From Panaeolus papilionaceus (Eukaryota > Basidiomycota > Agaricomycetes > Agaricales), in contig JADNRZ010000008.1 in assembly GCA_015501605.1 (NCBI GenBank), forward strand, positions 1,798,001 through 1,862,000: a DNA stretch of 64,000 nt, written 5' to 3'. Positions 35,752 to 47,079 of the stretch are shown here, piece after piece. The notes under the pieces were generated by a model, which saw only the letters and a list, made by a program, of their open reading frames with translations, was not told the origin of the DNA and did not search any database. Both the position numbers and the translations under genes were made by a program. Each line of letters begins with the position of its first letter. Position 1 is the stretch's first letter.

Positions 35752-37389
35752 ATGTCGCAAATCGAGGTCAGCATCCGTCCACCCCCACGAAGGTCGGGTT
35801 TTGTTAGTGGCTACCCAGGCATCCCTCCATGTTCAACGAGACCGCAGGCCACAATCAAAGGGGCGGTGGAGCTGAAGATTCCACCAGAGGGAGTTCGAGC
35901 GAAGTGGGTGCGGATCGAGTTGCATAGGATTGAGAGGCTTCCAACATCAATTGGTGGATCAGAGAGGCGGTTTGAGGACTGTGTAGGGCCTGGTCCTGTT
36001 ACTCTGTGGAGCACAGTGGAGGAGTATACGACACTTTCAACACAAAGGTTCCCCTTTTCCATTCGTATTCCTGAATCTCTACCACCGTCGATCAACATGG
36101 AGGACAATGCTGGTATTGGATACGAGCTTGAGGCTAGCGTTTGTGTCGCTGTCAAGGCTCGCTTTTTACCTTTATCAAAACCCATGGTCATCAAATCAAC
36201 TTCTCCTATCGTCATCGACAAACACGAGTTGCATTCGATATGGCCTGTATATCTTCAACCAGAGACGAGAACGACGTCCATGAAGGGACTCACACTTGGC
36301 GTAGAACGCACACAGAAATGCTACGGACCAGGGGATCGAATCACGGTCATGGCTAGCATCAAATCTGACAATGACGACACGACTGTCCTCCAGGAATTCG
36401 AAATATCGCTTATTGAGGTTACTACGTTCAAAGCAGGTCGAACGTCACCTAGCAAGCGAAGCGAGAACGTCATTTCCTCTGGAGAAGTCGCCCTCAACGC
36501 CACTTTATGCAGGGATGTGTCGTACTCTGCGGAGTTATCATGTACCCTGTGTCCAACGCACGCTACTACGACACTCTATTCCGCGCGACACATCGACGTT
36601 AGGCATACGCTGTCAATCAAAGCAATGATGGATAATGGCATTCGTCTAAACATAGACTTACCCGTCGTTATTTCCAACTGGCAGCATGACGTTTCCGACG
36701 CTGCTATCAGGCGCATAGGTCCGATGCCTCGACTGTCTCTCCTTTCAACCAACGACAAACCCTTATCATCTCCAACGGAACCCAGGTCTGGCACAATGAA
36801 AATCACACCTAATCGACACAAATCAGCAAGAAAGAAGACTCTCCCTGGTGGCTCTTCAAACTCGGAGCAATCACATTCAACCGTTGTCGTCATTCGCGAA
36901 AATACCCACCCCGGACCAGCTTCGACGTCAACGGTAAGCGACTCGCAGCATGACGAGCCGCTAGAGCCATCACGAGGGAAGGAGCCGTGGATACAATGGC
37001 CAACTGTGGAGGAGGAGAAGAGGCTATACGAGCAGGCTCGACAGCGCGTCGCTGATATACAGGGACCGCGACACGCGCCTCCCCGGATTCATATCCCCAA
37101 ACCTCTTCCATCCGCGCCAATACAGCTACAACAAAAGTCGAACGCTTCTCTCGCTTCAGACTACGTCAGCGCGTCTACTTCAACTACGTCTCATTCAAAT
37201 CACGCGTATTATGTTTCTGCAAAGGATGAGAAGGATATGATGCAGAGGGCTCTGGACGCCAAGGTTGAACTGGTTTCACCGTTGAGTGGAGTTAGTGAGG
37301 AAGATGGCCCTCCGCCGCCGGAGTATTTTCGGCTTTTCCCCAACACCAATTCAGGTTATCTTTCTGATAAGCCAGCTTCATTTCAGTAG
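35752..37389 (+). CDS. Alpha-arrestin-like protein with PPxY motif
   Basis: Single-exon frame of 545 aa from the ATG at 35752 (MSQIEVSIRPPPRRSG); the frame is open further upstream but only without an ATG. Residues about 10-330 form an arrestin-like beta-sandwich pair, shown by close similarity to the larger paralogue at 54239-56761: GYPGIP, TRPxATIKG, AKWVRxEL, VGPGPVTLWS, FPFSIRIPESLPPS, YELEASVCV, KSTSPIVIxKHELHSxWP, and CYGPGDRITV. The C-terminal third is low-complexity and ends with PPPPEY (PPEY at about 522-525), a site for WW domains of Rsp5/Nedd4 ubiquitin ligases. By family such proteins steer ubiquitination and uptake of membrane transporters. The paralogue starts with the same MSQ, supporting this start. 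Confidence 0.87.
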   Translation: MSQIEVSIRPPPRRSGFVSGYPGIPPCSTRPQATIKGAVELKIPPEGVRAKWVRIELHRIERLPTSIGGSERRFEDCVGPGPVTLWSTVEEYTTLSTQRFPFSIRIPESLPPSINMEDNAGIGYELEASVCVAVKARFLPLSKPMVIKSTSPIVIDKHELHSIWPVYLQPETRTTSMKGLTLGVERTQKCYGPGDRITVMASIKSDNDDTTVLQEFEISLIEVTTFKAGRTSPSKRSENVISSGEVALNATLCRDVSYSAELSCTLCPTHATTTLYSARHIDVRHTLSIKAMMDNGIRLNIDLPVVISNWQHDVSDAAIRRIGPMPRLSLLSTNDKPLSSPTEPRSGTMKITPNRHKSARKKTLPGGSSNSEQSHSTVVVIRENTHPGPASTSTVSDSQHDEPLEPSRGKEPWIQWPTVEEEKRLYEQARQRVADIQGPRHAPPRIHIPKPLPSAPIQLQQKSNASLASDYVSASTSTTSHSNHAYYVSAKDEKDMMQRALDAKVELVSPLSGVSEEDGPPPPEYFRLFPNTNSGYLSDKPASFQ

Positions 37390-37890
37390 CATTCGTCCTC
37401 TTTTCTGTACTTCTTTACTTGTATCGCTTTATAGATGTAGTTATATGTAAAGCACGGTTTTCCGGAAAAGGTTGAAGATCTGCTTGGAATTAGGACAACC
37501 CGATAGGATCCAAGCAACGCGGTTGAAGCGCCGGCTCAGTCGTTCTCACGCACAAATTCTCGAAGGCTGTACGGTCAGGTTATATTCTCAATATTCCGGG
37601 AATACGATACCCAGGAGGAAGATATTTCCACACTGTACAAAGTGAAGCCAGACTGAGAAGTAATATATTATTATGAATTTGATGTTTCAAATTAATAACC
37701 CCGCTCGCTATTAAGACTACGCCAGAGTTCGCATCGAGACCTGTACAGTAATAAGATGAGCCAGTCGAGCAAAGCGGACGGTGGGGGGTGTTTAAAAGTA
37801 CGAATTCGAAGAGAGAACTTACTTGGGAACATCGTGGCGCACCTAGTCCACTTCAGTTGTTGATGGGTGTCGCCGCAGGCAGAGGGATGT

Positions 37891-38569
37891 TTATGTTCCG
37901 TAGTCCAAAGATTCACATGTGCTGTAAACTGGGGGGTGACACATCTTAGCCCTCTGCCTACAGATCATGCAGTTTTGTGAAATTGTTATCGCTTACATTC
38001 ATTGCGGCGGACACATTTCGTGCTGCGTTCGAATTCATCAAATTCTTGTAAGTAGACGTGTACAGAAAAAAACTCCTTACTCGGGAGCACAGAAGGTATT
38101 GCCATTCCATCCTTGGCCACCACCTTTGGCAAGACGTCAATTAGCGTTGTGCGCGAATGGTAGTATGGTTATTGCACTTACATTGTCCGTAATGCTTCAC
38201 ACGACATTCACTGAGTGCTGCATATCACGATAGCGCATCGGATTAGTCGACCGACTTCTCTTAAAATCATCAAGTTGACCACTATTGTCTAATTACCTTC
38301 GGTGATGTAGAAGCATTGGTCGCTTTAGAGCATACCAAATGATCAGAAAGTCAGAACATCGAATGACAAAATAAATGGATATACGTACTACCAACCAGCA
38401 CACGTCGTGGAGCCAGTCCATCCTTTCCCGCCACCTGTGAATAGTTGTTAGATCCCACAGCTAACTGTGTGCACATCGCGTTGTTCTTACATTGCTGGGG
38501 TTTAATCTGAGCTAACGCGGATGGAAGGACCGCAAGCAGGGAAACAAAAGGAAGAGCAAAGTTGACCAT
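37891..38569 (-). CDS. Secreted double-CBM1 protein, gene 1
   Basis: Seven coding exons, 97 aa, start at 38569. A signal peptide covers residues 1-20 (MVNFALPFVSLLAVLPSALA). Module 1 starts QCGGKGWTGSTTC and continues WYDQCFYITE, SECR; module 2 is YGQCGGQGWNGNTFC, TKCVRRNEFYSTC. The QCGGxGWxG start and four Cys per module match family 1 carbohydrate-binding modules, which bind crystalline cellulose through aromatic residues and carry two disulfides. No catalytic domain exists. Introns fall at the same places in both modules, with phase-1 T/GT at the first Cys. The last exon uses CCCCAG before TTTACAG; using TTTACAG itself would lose the fourth Cys. A further GTAAGT...CAG intron (37822-37741) lies 69 nt after the stop. 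Members of the family: 43515-44154, 45719-46409, 47962-48642 and 61115-61774. Confidence 0.88.
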
Positions 38570-38660
38570 TGTGATATACGAAGGTGCTGCAGCGCTCAGA
38601 CCCCGACATCGACGCTTTTAATGTGAGCCTATGGGTCATTTTCGGCGCTGGAGGAACTTG
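38570..38660 (-). promoter_or_regulatory. Conserved upstream block of the double-CBM1 genes (gene 1)
   Basis: Reading towards the gene: GCCGAAAATGACCCAT, CACATTAAAAGCGTCGA, CTGCAGCACCTTCGTATATC, then the start codon. The same blocks precede the other four family members, so this is probably the shared core promoter and leader. Confidence 0.6.
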
Positions 38661-39053
38661 GACATTGCTGTCATGATTCGAAATTAGAAATGGAAGAGTC
38701 TGCTGTATTGGCTACTACCGGAGAACACCCGGTCATTCAAGGATTCAATGCACCTATCGACTGCGCAGTGATTGAGAGATAAGGGCCCCTATCCTCGTTG
38801 GGGATGTATGTACATCCACTCGGCGGAACCAGTTTAATGAGTTCCTCCAAATGTTGCTATTTATTGAATGGTATTAGACGGTCATGTGTAGAAGAAGGAT
38901 AGGAGACTGAAATAGAGACCCATGTGCGATTGAGAAGATTAAAAGATGAAGCAAAAAGGAACCTGAAACTGCGAAATTACCATCCTTGCGCTGAGCGATC
39001 AATGACTCGGCGATCTCGGCCGAGTCGCATTCGAAAACTCGATGACAATGCAT

Positions 39054-40744
39054 AAAAAACGCTCCACAATGGTAATGAACGACGGCAGAGCTTTCCACAG
39101 CTCACCTAAGCACCAAGAACACAACAAACGCCCGCCGCATTCCATGCACCACTTGGTTCGAGTTGCGCAGTTGGTAGAATCTAAGAACTTTATCTTCATT
39201 TCTCTGAATTTTCCTCTCAACATTGTTATGCAACCTCACTCCCTTCTATAATTCACAAATTCCTATTCATCTATGTTCTTCATTCCACCTCAATCCCTCG
39301 TATCAGTCAGTATCCGAGTCAGGGAGGACTCCAGATTTCTATTTTAAGGTCACAGTCAACCCCTTTGTCAGTTCACCGCTTGTAACACTCGTCTCAGAAG
39401 CATTCGAAGCGTTAGATTCATTATTGGCTATTCATTATACTTCCAACAGACCGCAGGCATCGAAACACTTACCAGCTCCGTGAATTTCGCCCTCGCACAC
39501 ATATTACCTCCGCCTACTCTCACACATTGTTTTGGTTGGTTTTATACAATATACCGTAGGAGGTAGGACGATGTCAGATTTATTAGAGCGAACATGCCAC
39601 TACCGTATCGACAAAGTCCCAATCCACGAATTTGAATCATCAAGCAGGATGAGCATGCAACAAATTTCTCAGAAATATGTTTCCTGAGTCCACATACTGA
39701 TATACCACAACGTGAGGCATCAAGGATAAACAAAATAACTTGAAATCACGTCAAATAGTCATCCGTGCCGCTGCTTCTCCTGGATGGGTACCCACTCTCC
39801 TGAGTGCCGAAAAATGATATCGAGAGGATTAAAAGGAACATTTACGAGCCTCTCGCCCACAAGCCCTCGTTTTCGCGATTTCGGATGATTTCACGAGTTC
39901 TCGTCTTGGACAGTACGCAGAAGGTTCTGCCATGACTTTTAATTAATTTATCTATACCATATATGGCATACCTTGTTGATTACTAAGCTCAAATATTAAA
40001 ATAATACTGATGGCGAAATTAATTTTTTATCAAAATCTTCAGAAAGTTCGGAGTTTTGAGAGTCCACACCACACCGACCGAGTCTGCACGGAAAATCCCG
40101 ATTCTTCACAAACCGAGCACTAATTAGAAAGCGTTGCGACTTTGAAATGCACCATGAACACCTTGAGGATGGCAACCCCCAATGTTCTGGAATTGCTAGA
40201 ACATCTACCTGACACATCTCCCCTTCAATGAATATCCAAATTCATCTCATATGTCTCCCGATTGTCCAAGGGCATTCTCCTTGCGTAGCCTTCGACATGG
40301 TCAGCAAATGCTGCGCCCCTCTTTCTGCTGCTGTCCACCCAACCCCCTACTTTCCCGCCTTTGCAGGATCAACAGCTAGACTACAGATAAAATGTGGGAT
40401 TTTTTGAAGGATGATGTCTAGACCAAAGTTATCTTGTGTATTGAAAACACCTAATGACTAGTCCACACACTGAATGAAAAGTAAAATATTGGAGACATGC
40501 TCTTGAGAATAACAAGAAAACAAGGTGGTGGTATTACAAAGTGAGAAAACGTGATATGTGACTATATTTGGAATTTATTTCACATGCAAACTTTGATGCA
40601 GACGGACAGACGGGCAGACTCGCGAAATCCTGGACGTCCTCAAAATCTTAGTGCCCCCAGTTTTGAGAATTTAGACAAACCCTCTTGGCTGAAGGAACAA
40701 GAAACCTGGGTTTTGCTCGTTTTCCCATCACCACTGTTCCAAAT
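39054..40744. other. Intergenic, no supported gene
   Basis: No gene found. Around 39600-39750 it resembles 44785-44930, part of the larger tandem duplication. Confidence 0.45.
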
Positions 40745-40910
40745 TAGCGGGACTAACTGGCTGGCACGATAGGCGACGGTGCGGGACTTTAAAAATAGGC
40801 GCCGCTATACTTGTTATGGTACATGTACATCCCACTCGATGAAACCAATTGAATGAGCTCCTTGGAATGTTATTATTTACTGGTTCGTATTATATAATGC
40901 ACTCATATCT
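40745..40910. repeat. Diverged remnant of the CBM1-gene upstream flank
   Basis: The order ACTTTAAAAATAGG, GTACATGTACATCC, GATGAAACCAATTGAATGAG, and CTTGGAATGTTATTATTTA mirrors the flanks at 38780-38880, 44365-44460 and 48830-48920. No CBM1 gene is found beside it, so it may mark a lost sixth copy. Confidence 0.5.
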
Positions 40911-41408
40911 TCTCATTCTATAAGTTCATCAAGTGATGGATGAGGAGCATTGTGCTCATTTGTGGTACGTTCGCAAGGCACCACGCTAGACTTTGTTCAT
41001 TCAACATGCTGGGTATTGTATTGCATCACTATACTGTATACATTCGCTCTTATACTTAACCTCTGTTTGTGGTGAATACCGAAAAATGACTGTGGTACTA
41101 TCCCAGTAAAAGGACAAGCAAGCGATGGAGCTATATACTCAGGTGATTGAATTGAAAAAAGAACGCTAGACCGTGACCACATAACGGACATCATCCCAAC
41201 TACCACCACACTTATATACATGTTTTCTCTGGGGTTGTTACACCTGGAGATAAACGGCCAGAGATGAAACACGAAGAGCGAAGCTCAATAATGCCCATGG
41301 GGTCACCCTCCATCTGAGTTATGAACACAAAAATGAAAACCCAAAGATGAAGGGCTGGATTCCTCTGGATGATTCCTCGTAAAATGACACGCAGATATAT
41401 GGGGCGCT

Positions 41409-42381
41409 ATGGGGCGCCGCATGCCCGAATATTATTTAAACTATCTATCTTATGTACCCTTGCTAATCAAACCCTCAATACATTGCTTTTCAACCTTGTC
41501 TTGGGCGTCAATTAAGTTTTCTAAACTCTATTCAAACGCTTGTCGAGTTTTTCATTCTCTCTTCGAGCGCTAGTTGTGGTTTTCAAGCTCTCATCGGGCG
41601 CTAGTGGGATTTTTCAAACTCTTTTCGAGCGCTAGTTGTGGTTTTCAAATTCTCTTCGAGCGCTTACCAGACAATTTACAAAATCTACAGAGCGCTTAAA
41701 AATAAAGAGAAGTATATACCATGTAAACTAATGCAGTTGAAGTAGTACAAGTCGGAATAAAAGTGCACTGATTACCATGCAATGATCGGAGTTTTAATAT
41801 GAGCTGGCATGAGGATCGGAGCTTAAAATATAGATCAATATTACAGCGGAGCCCTTATCTCTCCCATGCCAGTTTTTATTCATGGGAAGCTGGTGTGACC
41901 TTAACTCATCACCTGAGGCATGGATCTGAATAAGATGAGTAACGGCTGGCTAATATTAATGACTAGAGGCTGATAACATCCAGATTCTGTCATGATAAGC
42001 CGACTTGCCATTTTGAAAGTCCGATGGCATGCGTAAAACAAGGGTTTTTTTGAGCAAAAGTATCCCAACTTACTGAATTATACATGTAAAAAGACATTCA
42101 AAGGTTTTACAATTAGGCGCCAACATATGTTTGGTATAATTCTGTTCTGTATGTTAGGCGCTCAAACTTTCTGCTAAGTTCTGTAAAAGCACTTGATGAA
42201 TGTTTGAAATTTTCGACAAGCGCTTGAAGAGAGAATGAAAAACTCAACAAGCGCTCAAATAGAGTTTGAAAAACTTAACTGACGCCCAAGACAAGGTTGA
42301 AAAGCAATGTATTGAGGGTTTGATTAACGAGGGTACATAAGATAGATAGTTTAAATAATATTCGGGCATGCGGCGCCCCAT
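41409..42381. mobile_element. MITE-like element with about 165-bp terminal inverted repeats
   Basis: The left end starts TGGGGCGCCGCATGCCCG and the right end is its reverse complement. The two arms stay nearly identical for about 165 bp, through CTTATGTACCCT, CAAACCCTCAATACATTGC and TTGTCTTGGGCGTCA. TA lies on both sides of TGGGGC...GCCCCA, a 2-bp TA target duplication as made by Tc1/mariner-type transposases. Inside the left arm a motif of about 35 nt (TTTTCAAACTCT..TTCGAGCGCTAG) is tandemly repeated. There is no transposase frame. The 10 bases TATGGGGCGC also occur just outside the left end. Confidence 0.85.
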
Positions 42382-43209
42382 ACAGATACCGTATCAGTCA
42401 GATGATCATCAGCCCCCCTGTAATTGTCAATTTGACATTATTCGAGCCAAATGACAATAAGCCGACAACCAGTCCATTGCGTGCCACTGGACTGGCGAGG
42501 ATAATAATGAAACCACCTCTTCCTATGAGCCCTAAGCTAACGAGGCGATGTTGCATTCATTTCAGAGCAGTCGGCGATCTGCACCACTGCATTCTCAGTC
42601 AGGTTGGTAGGCAGGCAAGTGACATAAGCGACGATGACAAATTTACTTAATTCTTCTTGGGTTTGGGACGCTGCAGACGCTATTCTCGGTGCACAAGGCA
42701 ACCCTTACTTCACAGGTTCTGGATCCTCAGTTATGTCTCTGGCAAAAGCAATCGCAGGCAGCTTCTTAAGCCGAGAGACGAGGAGGTTGGGGCTCCTGTT
42801 CGCACTCAAGGTTAGGTTCATTGGTTGGAATTTGCGTCGTCAAATTGGACATTACCACCTTTAAAGCCGTTGGACCTAGCTTTCCAGCATAGAAACTATC
42901 CACTTGTTAGAGGCGCTCTAGGAAGACAATAATGCGTACAAATGAAAATAAGGGAGCGAAATCTCAACCAACGGGCAATTGGGAAGAAATGACAAGAGAA
43001 AAGATGAGATAAAAGTTATGAGAAAATTTGAATGTTGCGCAGATAACATGGACAAGGCCAACTCACCCATCCATCAAATAATATCCAAAATTTATCTGTT
43101 TCAAATGCATTCGGATTGAAAAAAAAAGGAGAACGAGATCCTTAATAGACAACAGAAGTTTTATATAAGAAAAAGGTGTAAGGATTTCATCATGCACAAC
43201 CTGTGCACA
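42382..43209. other. Intergenic, no supported gene
   Basis: Short frames only. Nothing recognised. Confidence 0.45.
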
Positions 43210-43514
43210 ACCGGAGTCGTGTTTTCAATATTCCGGGAATACGATACTCAGGAGGAGAACATTTCCACAGCTTACATTGTGAAGCCGGACTGGGAAGTAA
43301 TATATTATCATGTATTTGATGTCTCGAATGAACAAACACGCTTGCTATTAATATCACCTCGTAGTTCGCATCGAAACCTATACAGAAAGAAGACGAGCCA
43401 GTTGAGCAAGGCGAGTGGTGAAGGGTGAAAGTACTAAGAGGGAACTTACTTGGGGGATATCGTGGTACACCCCAGCTGGCTTTAGTTGCTGACGGGGGTC
43501 GCCTCGGGGTAGTC

Positions 43515-44154
43515 CTAAGCTTCGCAGAAGCTGTAAACTTGAAGGATACATATTAGCCCAATGCCGACAGAGCATACAGTTTTGTTAGGCTGATGTTGCT
43601 TACAGTCATTGGTGCGGACACATGTCGTGCTGTGTCCCAGTTCATCAGGTTGTTGTAGGCGGGCGTGTGCACGAGAAAAGTCCTTACTTAGGAGCACAAA
43701 AGATATTGCCATTCCATCCTAGGCCACCACCTTTGGTAAGATGTGAATTAGCGCTGTATGCATATGGTAGTATGGCTATTGCGCTTACATTGTGCGTATT
43801 GCTTCGTACGACATTCACTGAGATCTGCATATGATGGACTTCTCTTAAAAATCATCAAGTTGACCGCTATTGTCTAATTACCTTCGGTGATGTAGAAGCA
43901 TTGGTCGCTTTAGAGCATACCAAATGATTAGAAAGCCAGAGCATCGAATAGCAAAATAAATGGATATACGTACTACCAACCAGTACACGTCGTGGAGCCA
44001 GTCCATCCTTTCCCGCCACCTGTGAATAGTTGTTAGATCCCACAGCTAGCTGTGTACACATCACGTTGTTCTTACATTGCTGGGGTTTAATCTGAGCCAA
44101 CGCGGATGGAAGGACCGCAAGCAGGGAAACAAGAGGAAGAGCAAAGTTGACCAT
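43515..44154 (-). CDS. Secreted double-CBM1 protein, gene 2
   Basis: Seven coding exons, 92 aa, start at 44154, stop at 43515-43517. Signal peptide MVNFALPLVSLLAVLPSALA. Module 1: QCGGKGWTGSTTCTGWYDQC, then FYITE and DLSECR. Module 2: AQCGGLGWNGNIFC, NTTCVRTNDFYSFCEA. All eight Cys are kept. It is the closest relative of gene 1, but shorter at the C-terminus because a stop comes five codons earlier. A 3' UTR intron (43449-43379) begins 66 nt past the stop. Expected to be secreted and to bind cellulose or related polysaccharide. Confidence 0.88.
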
Positions 44155-44245
44155 TGTGATATACGAAGGTGCTGCAGCGCTCAGACCCAGACATCGACGC
44201 TTTTAATGTGAGCCCATGGGTCATTTTCGGCGCTGGAGGAACTTG
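44155..44245 (-). promoter_or_regulatory. Conserved upstream block (double-CBM1 gene 2)
   Basis: Nearly identical to the block upstream of gene 1, including GCCGAAAATGACCCAT and ACATTAAAAGCGTCGATG. Confidence 0.6.
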
Positions 44246-44637
44246 GACATTGCTATCATGATTCGAAATTAGAAATGGAAGAGTCTGCTGTATTGCATAC
44301 TACCGGAGAACACCCGGACATTCAAGGATTCAATGCACCATCGACTGCGCAGTGATTGAGAGATAAGGGCCCCTATCCTCGTTGGGGATGTATGTACATC
44401 CACTCGGTGGAACCAGTTTAATCAGTTCCTCGAAATGTTGCTATTTATTGAATGGTATTAGACTGTCATGTGTAGAAGAAGGATAGGAGACTGAAATAGA
44501 GACCCATGTGCGATTGAGAAGATTAGAAGATGAAGGGAAAAGGAACCTGAAACTGCGAAATTACCATCCTTGCGCTGAGCGATCAATGACTCGGCGATCT
44601 CGGCCAAGTTGCATTCGAAAACTCGACGCCAATGCAT

Positions 44638-45490
44638 ATGGCCTGTTGTCAAATCCCGACCTCTTTCTAAGAATAACAGTGGGTTAAATTTATTCACGCT
44701 AAAGGTCGTCTGTATATTTATGCGTAAGATGGAATATGCAAAACAAACGAAAATGTCACATTCATTACAAAAAAAACACATCATAACCAAATCGACAAAG
44801 TCCCACCTCCAATTTTAATCCCTACGTATGACGAGCATGCAAACTGATTCTCACAAATATTCTTCCTGAGTCAAAATACTGATACACGACAGCATGGGGC
44901 GTCAAGGATAAGCGTAATATCATAGAACTACGTTGTATGTTCGTCCATGGTGTGGATTCGTCAGTACACGGGCAAGCATCAGCCAAAGGTAGTTGGCAGA
45001 TGTTCTTCTTGGCCATATGTATATAAAACGAGCGGTCGAAGGAGGAACAAGATTAGGTATGAGTTGACGAGTGTGCCTAGGAGTGCGAATACTCCTCCAT
45101 CGGGAGACGTATGCATGTATGGTGCGAATCTATACCTCGCGAATACCACCATAAAGGCGTGTTCACGAAAACAAAAAAACCGTAGTAAAGTGAAAGAGAC
45201 GATGCAAAAATAAGAGCACATTGAGACTAGGGACCAAGGTTGTCATTGTAGGATAGTCGTCAGGCTATTCACCATGATCTATACATCTATTTTCGTGGAG
45301 GGGTTAGGATCGTTTGACTAGCGTGCACAGAAGGGTATGTAACCATGATCAAGTGTGTTGTAAGGACCTGTGCCTGAATGAGCCCATCTTATTTCGAACA
45401 TATCTGCTCTTGAGCTTATCAGCACTGAGAACCTCATATATCCCCAAGTTATATGTTCTATATGTTCAATCTTCTAAGGCGTCGTGACTC
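44638..45490. other. Intergenic, no supported gene
   Basis: No gene. The stretch at 44785-44930 is shared with 39600-39750; 45325-45395 is shared with about 47650-47725 (GTAACCATGATCAAGTGTGT). Confidence 0.45.
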
Positions 45491-45718
45491 AGGAGTAGCA
45501 GTATGTCATGTCCTTTATTCTCAATAAAATACACCCGCTTGCTCATATCGACTCGTAGATTAGATGGCTTCGCGACTGCACGGCCACCCATCGAGACCTG
45601 TAGAGAAATAAGGTGAGCCAATCGAGCCAAACGGGTAGCCAAGGAACTTTAGAAATACGGGTGAAGACTTACTAGAAGCTATCCGACCTTGGGCGTGGTG
45701 CTACCATGCACCTCGGCT

Positions 45719-46409
45719 TCAGTCGCTGGCGGGTGTCCGCTCGGGGAAGTCCAAAGATTCACATGTGCTGTAAACTGGCGGTGAAATATCTTAGCCCAAT
45801 GCATACAGAGCATACAGTTTTGTGAGGCTGATGTTGCTTACATTGATTGCGGAAGACACATTTCGTGCTACGTCCGAATCCATCAGGTTCTTGTAGGTGG
45901 GTCAAGGAGAGAAATCCCTACTTAGGAATACAGACGATGTTGCCACTCCATCCTTGGCCACCACCTTTTGTAAAGTGTCAGTATGTATAGGCTAAAAAAT
46001 ACAATAGCCTCAAGAATTTCTTACATTGTCCGTAGTGATTTATGCGACATTCGCTATAATCTGCGAGTTATGAAATGTTTACCAGATGAGTCTACCGACT
46101 TCTCTAGAAATCTCGGAAGATAATCGTATACCTTCGTTGAAGTAGTAACATATTTCGCTTTAAGACATGTCAGCCGTAGGTCATAAGATGAGTTTCCAAG
46201 TCAGATAAATGAAAATACGCACTACCAAGCAGCATTAGGACAGACCGTTGGGCCAGTCCATCCTTTCCCACCACCTGTGAATAATTGTTAGATCCCATAC
46301 CCATCTGTGTACATATCGCGTTGTACTTACATTGCTGGGGTTTAGGCTGAGCCAACGCGTATGGAAGGACCGTAAGCAGGGAAACAAGAGGAACGGCAAA
46401 CTTGACCAT
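45719..46409 (-). CDS. Secreted double-CBM1 protein, gene 3
   Basis: Seven coding exons, 105 aa, start at 46409, stop at 45719-45721. Signal peptide MVKFAVPLVSLLTVLPYALA. Module 1: QCGGKGWTGPTVC followed by PNAAWYEIC, YYFNE, DYSECR; the spacing between the second and third Cys is wider than in genes 1 and 2. Module 2: GQCGGQGWSGNIVC, NTKCVFRNQFYSTC. The tail ESLDFPERTPASD is shared with the plus-strand gene 5. A GTAAGT donor lies 47 nt past the stop, at the same place as the 3' UTR introns of the other copies. Confidence 0.87.
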
Positions 46410-46500
46410 TTTGATATACGAAGGTACTGCAGCATTCAGACGCAGCCCTCGACGCTTTTAATGTGAGTCGATGGGTCATTTTCGGCGCTGGAGGAACTTG
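46410..46500 (-). promoter_or_regulatory. Conserved upstream block (double-CBM1 gene 3)
   Basis: Contains GCCGAAAATGACCCATCG, ACATTAAAAGCGTCGA and CTTCGTATATC in the same order as the other family members. Confidence 0.6.
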
Positions 46501-47079
46501 GACGTCGCTATCATGTTTCAAAATTAGATATGGAAGATTTTGATGTATTGTCTACTACCGGAGAACATCCGAACATACAAGGATTCAATGCACCCATCGA
46601 CTGCGCAGTGATTCAAAAATAAGGGCCCCTATCTTCGTTGGGGACATCCACTTGATGCGACTAATTTAATGAGTTCCTCGAAATGTTGTCATTTGTTGAT
46701 TTGTATTATAAAACGGTCATGTGTCGAAGATAGGAGACTGAAATAGAGACCCACGCGCGATTGAGAAGATTACAATATGAAGGAGAGGAACCTGAAATTG
46801 CGATATCGCGCAGATGTCTCGATGCAGGTTTGGATAGAATAACAGCATAGAAGTAAACATTTTTCACACATACCACGAGCAGTATACGAAACGATAGAAA
46901 TATGGCAAGTAGGTTGTCTCAACGTCGAGATCGATGACCAATACATTACAATCCCCCGCGGGCGCTCAATGACTCGGTGATCTCGGCCGATGATCCTTAC
47001 ACCAAGGTCTGTAGTCAAGTTCGAGTCGCATCCGAAAGCTTGAAGCCGTCTCCAAGGTCGAAGCATCGGTATCCCTCTC

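Larger units (their letters stand above)
37583..39053. repeat. Tandem duplication block around CBM1 gene 1
   Basis: Aligns to 43210-44637 at high identity, including the gene, its 3' region (ATTCCGGGAATACGATA) and its upstream region through GACTCGGCGATCTCGGCC. Parts recur at about 45500-47045 and 47770-48900. Similarity between the first two blocks resumes at about 39600-39750 against 44785-44930. Confidence 0.85.
43210..44637. repeat. Tandem duplication block around CBM1 gene 2
   Basis: Partner of 37583-39053; the two contain gene, 3' region and upstream region in the same order and strand. Confidence 0.85.

Noticed and set aside
37692..37880. Longer C-terminal exon for double-CBM1 gene 1 (reading NLWTTEHKHP)
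   Set aside because: It needs the acceptor at TTTACAG, which loses the fourth Cys; the CCCCAG acceptor seven nt earlier gives FYSTC and an early stop in all copies.
41520..41670. Regular repeats that could suggest a CRISPR-like array
   Set aside because: They are imperfect 35-nt tandem repeats without unique spacers, inside a transposable element of a fungal genome.
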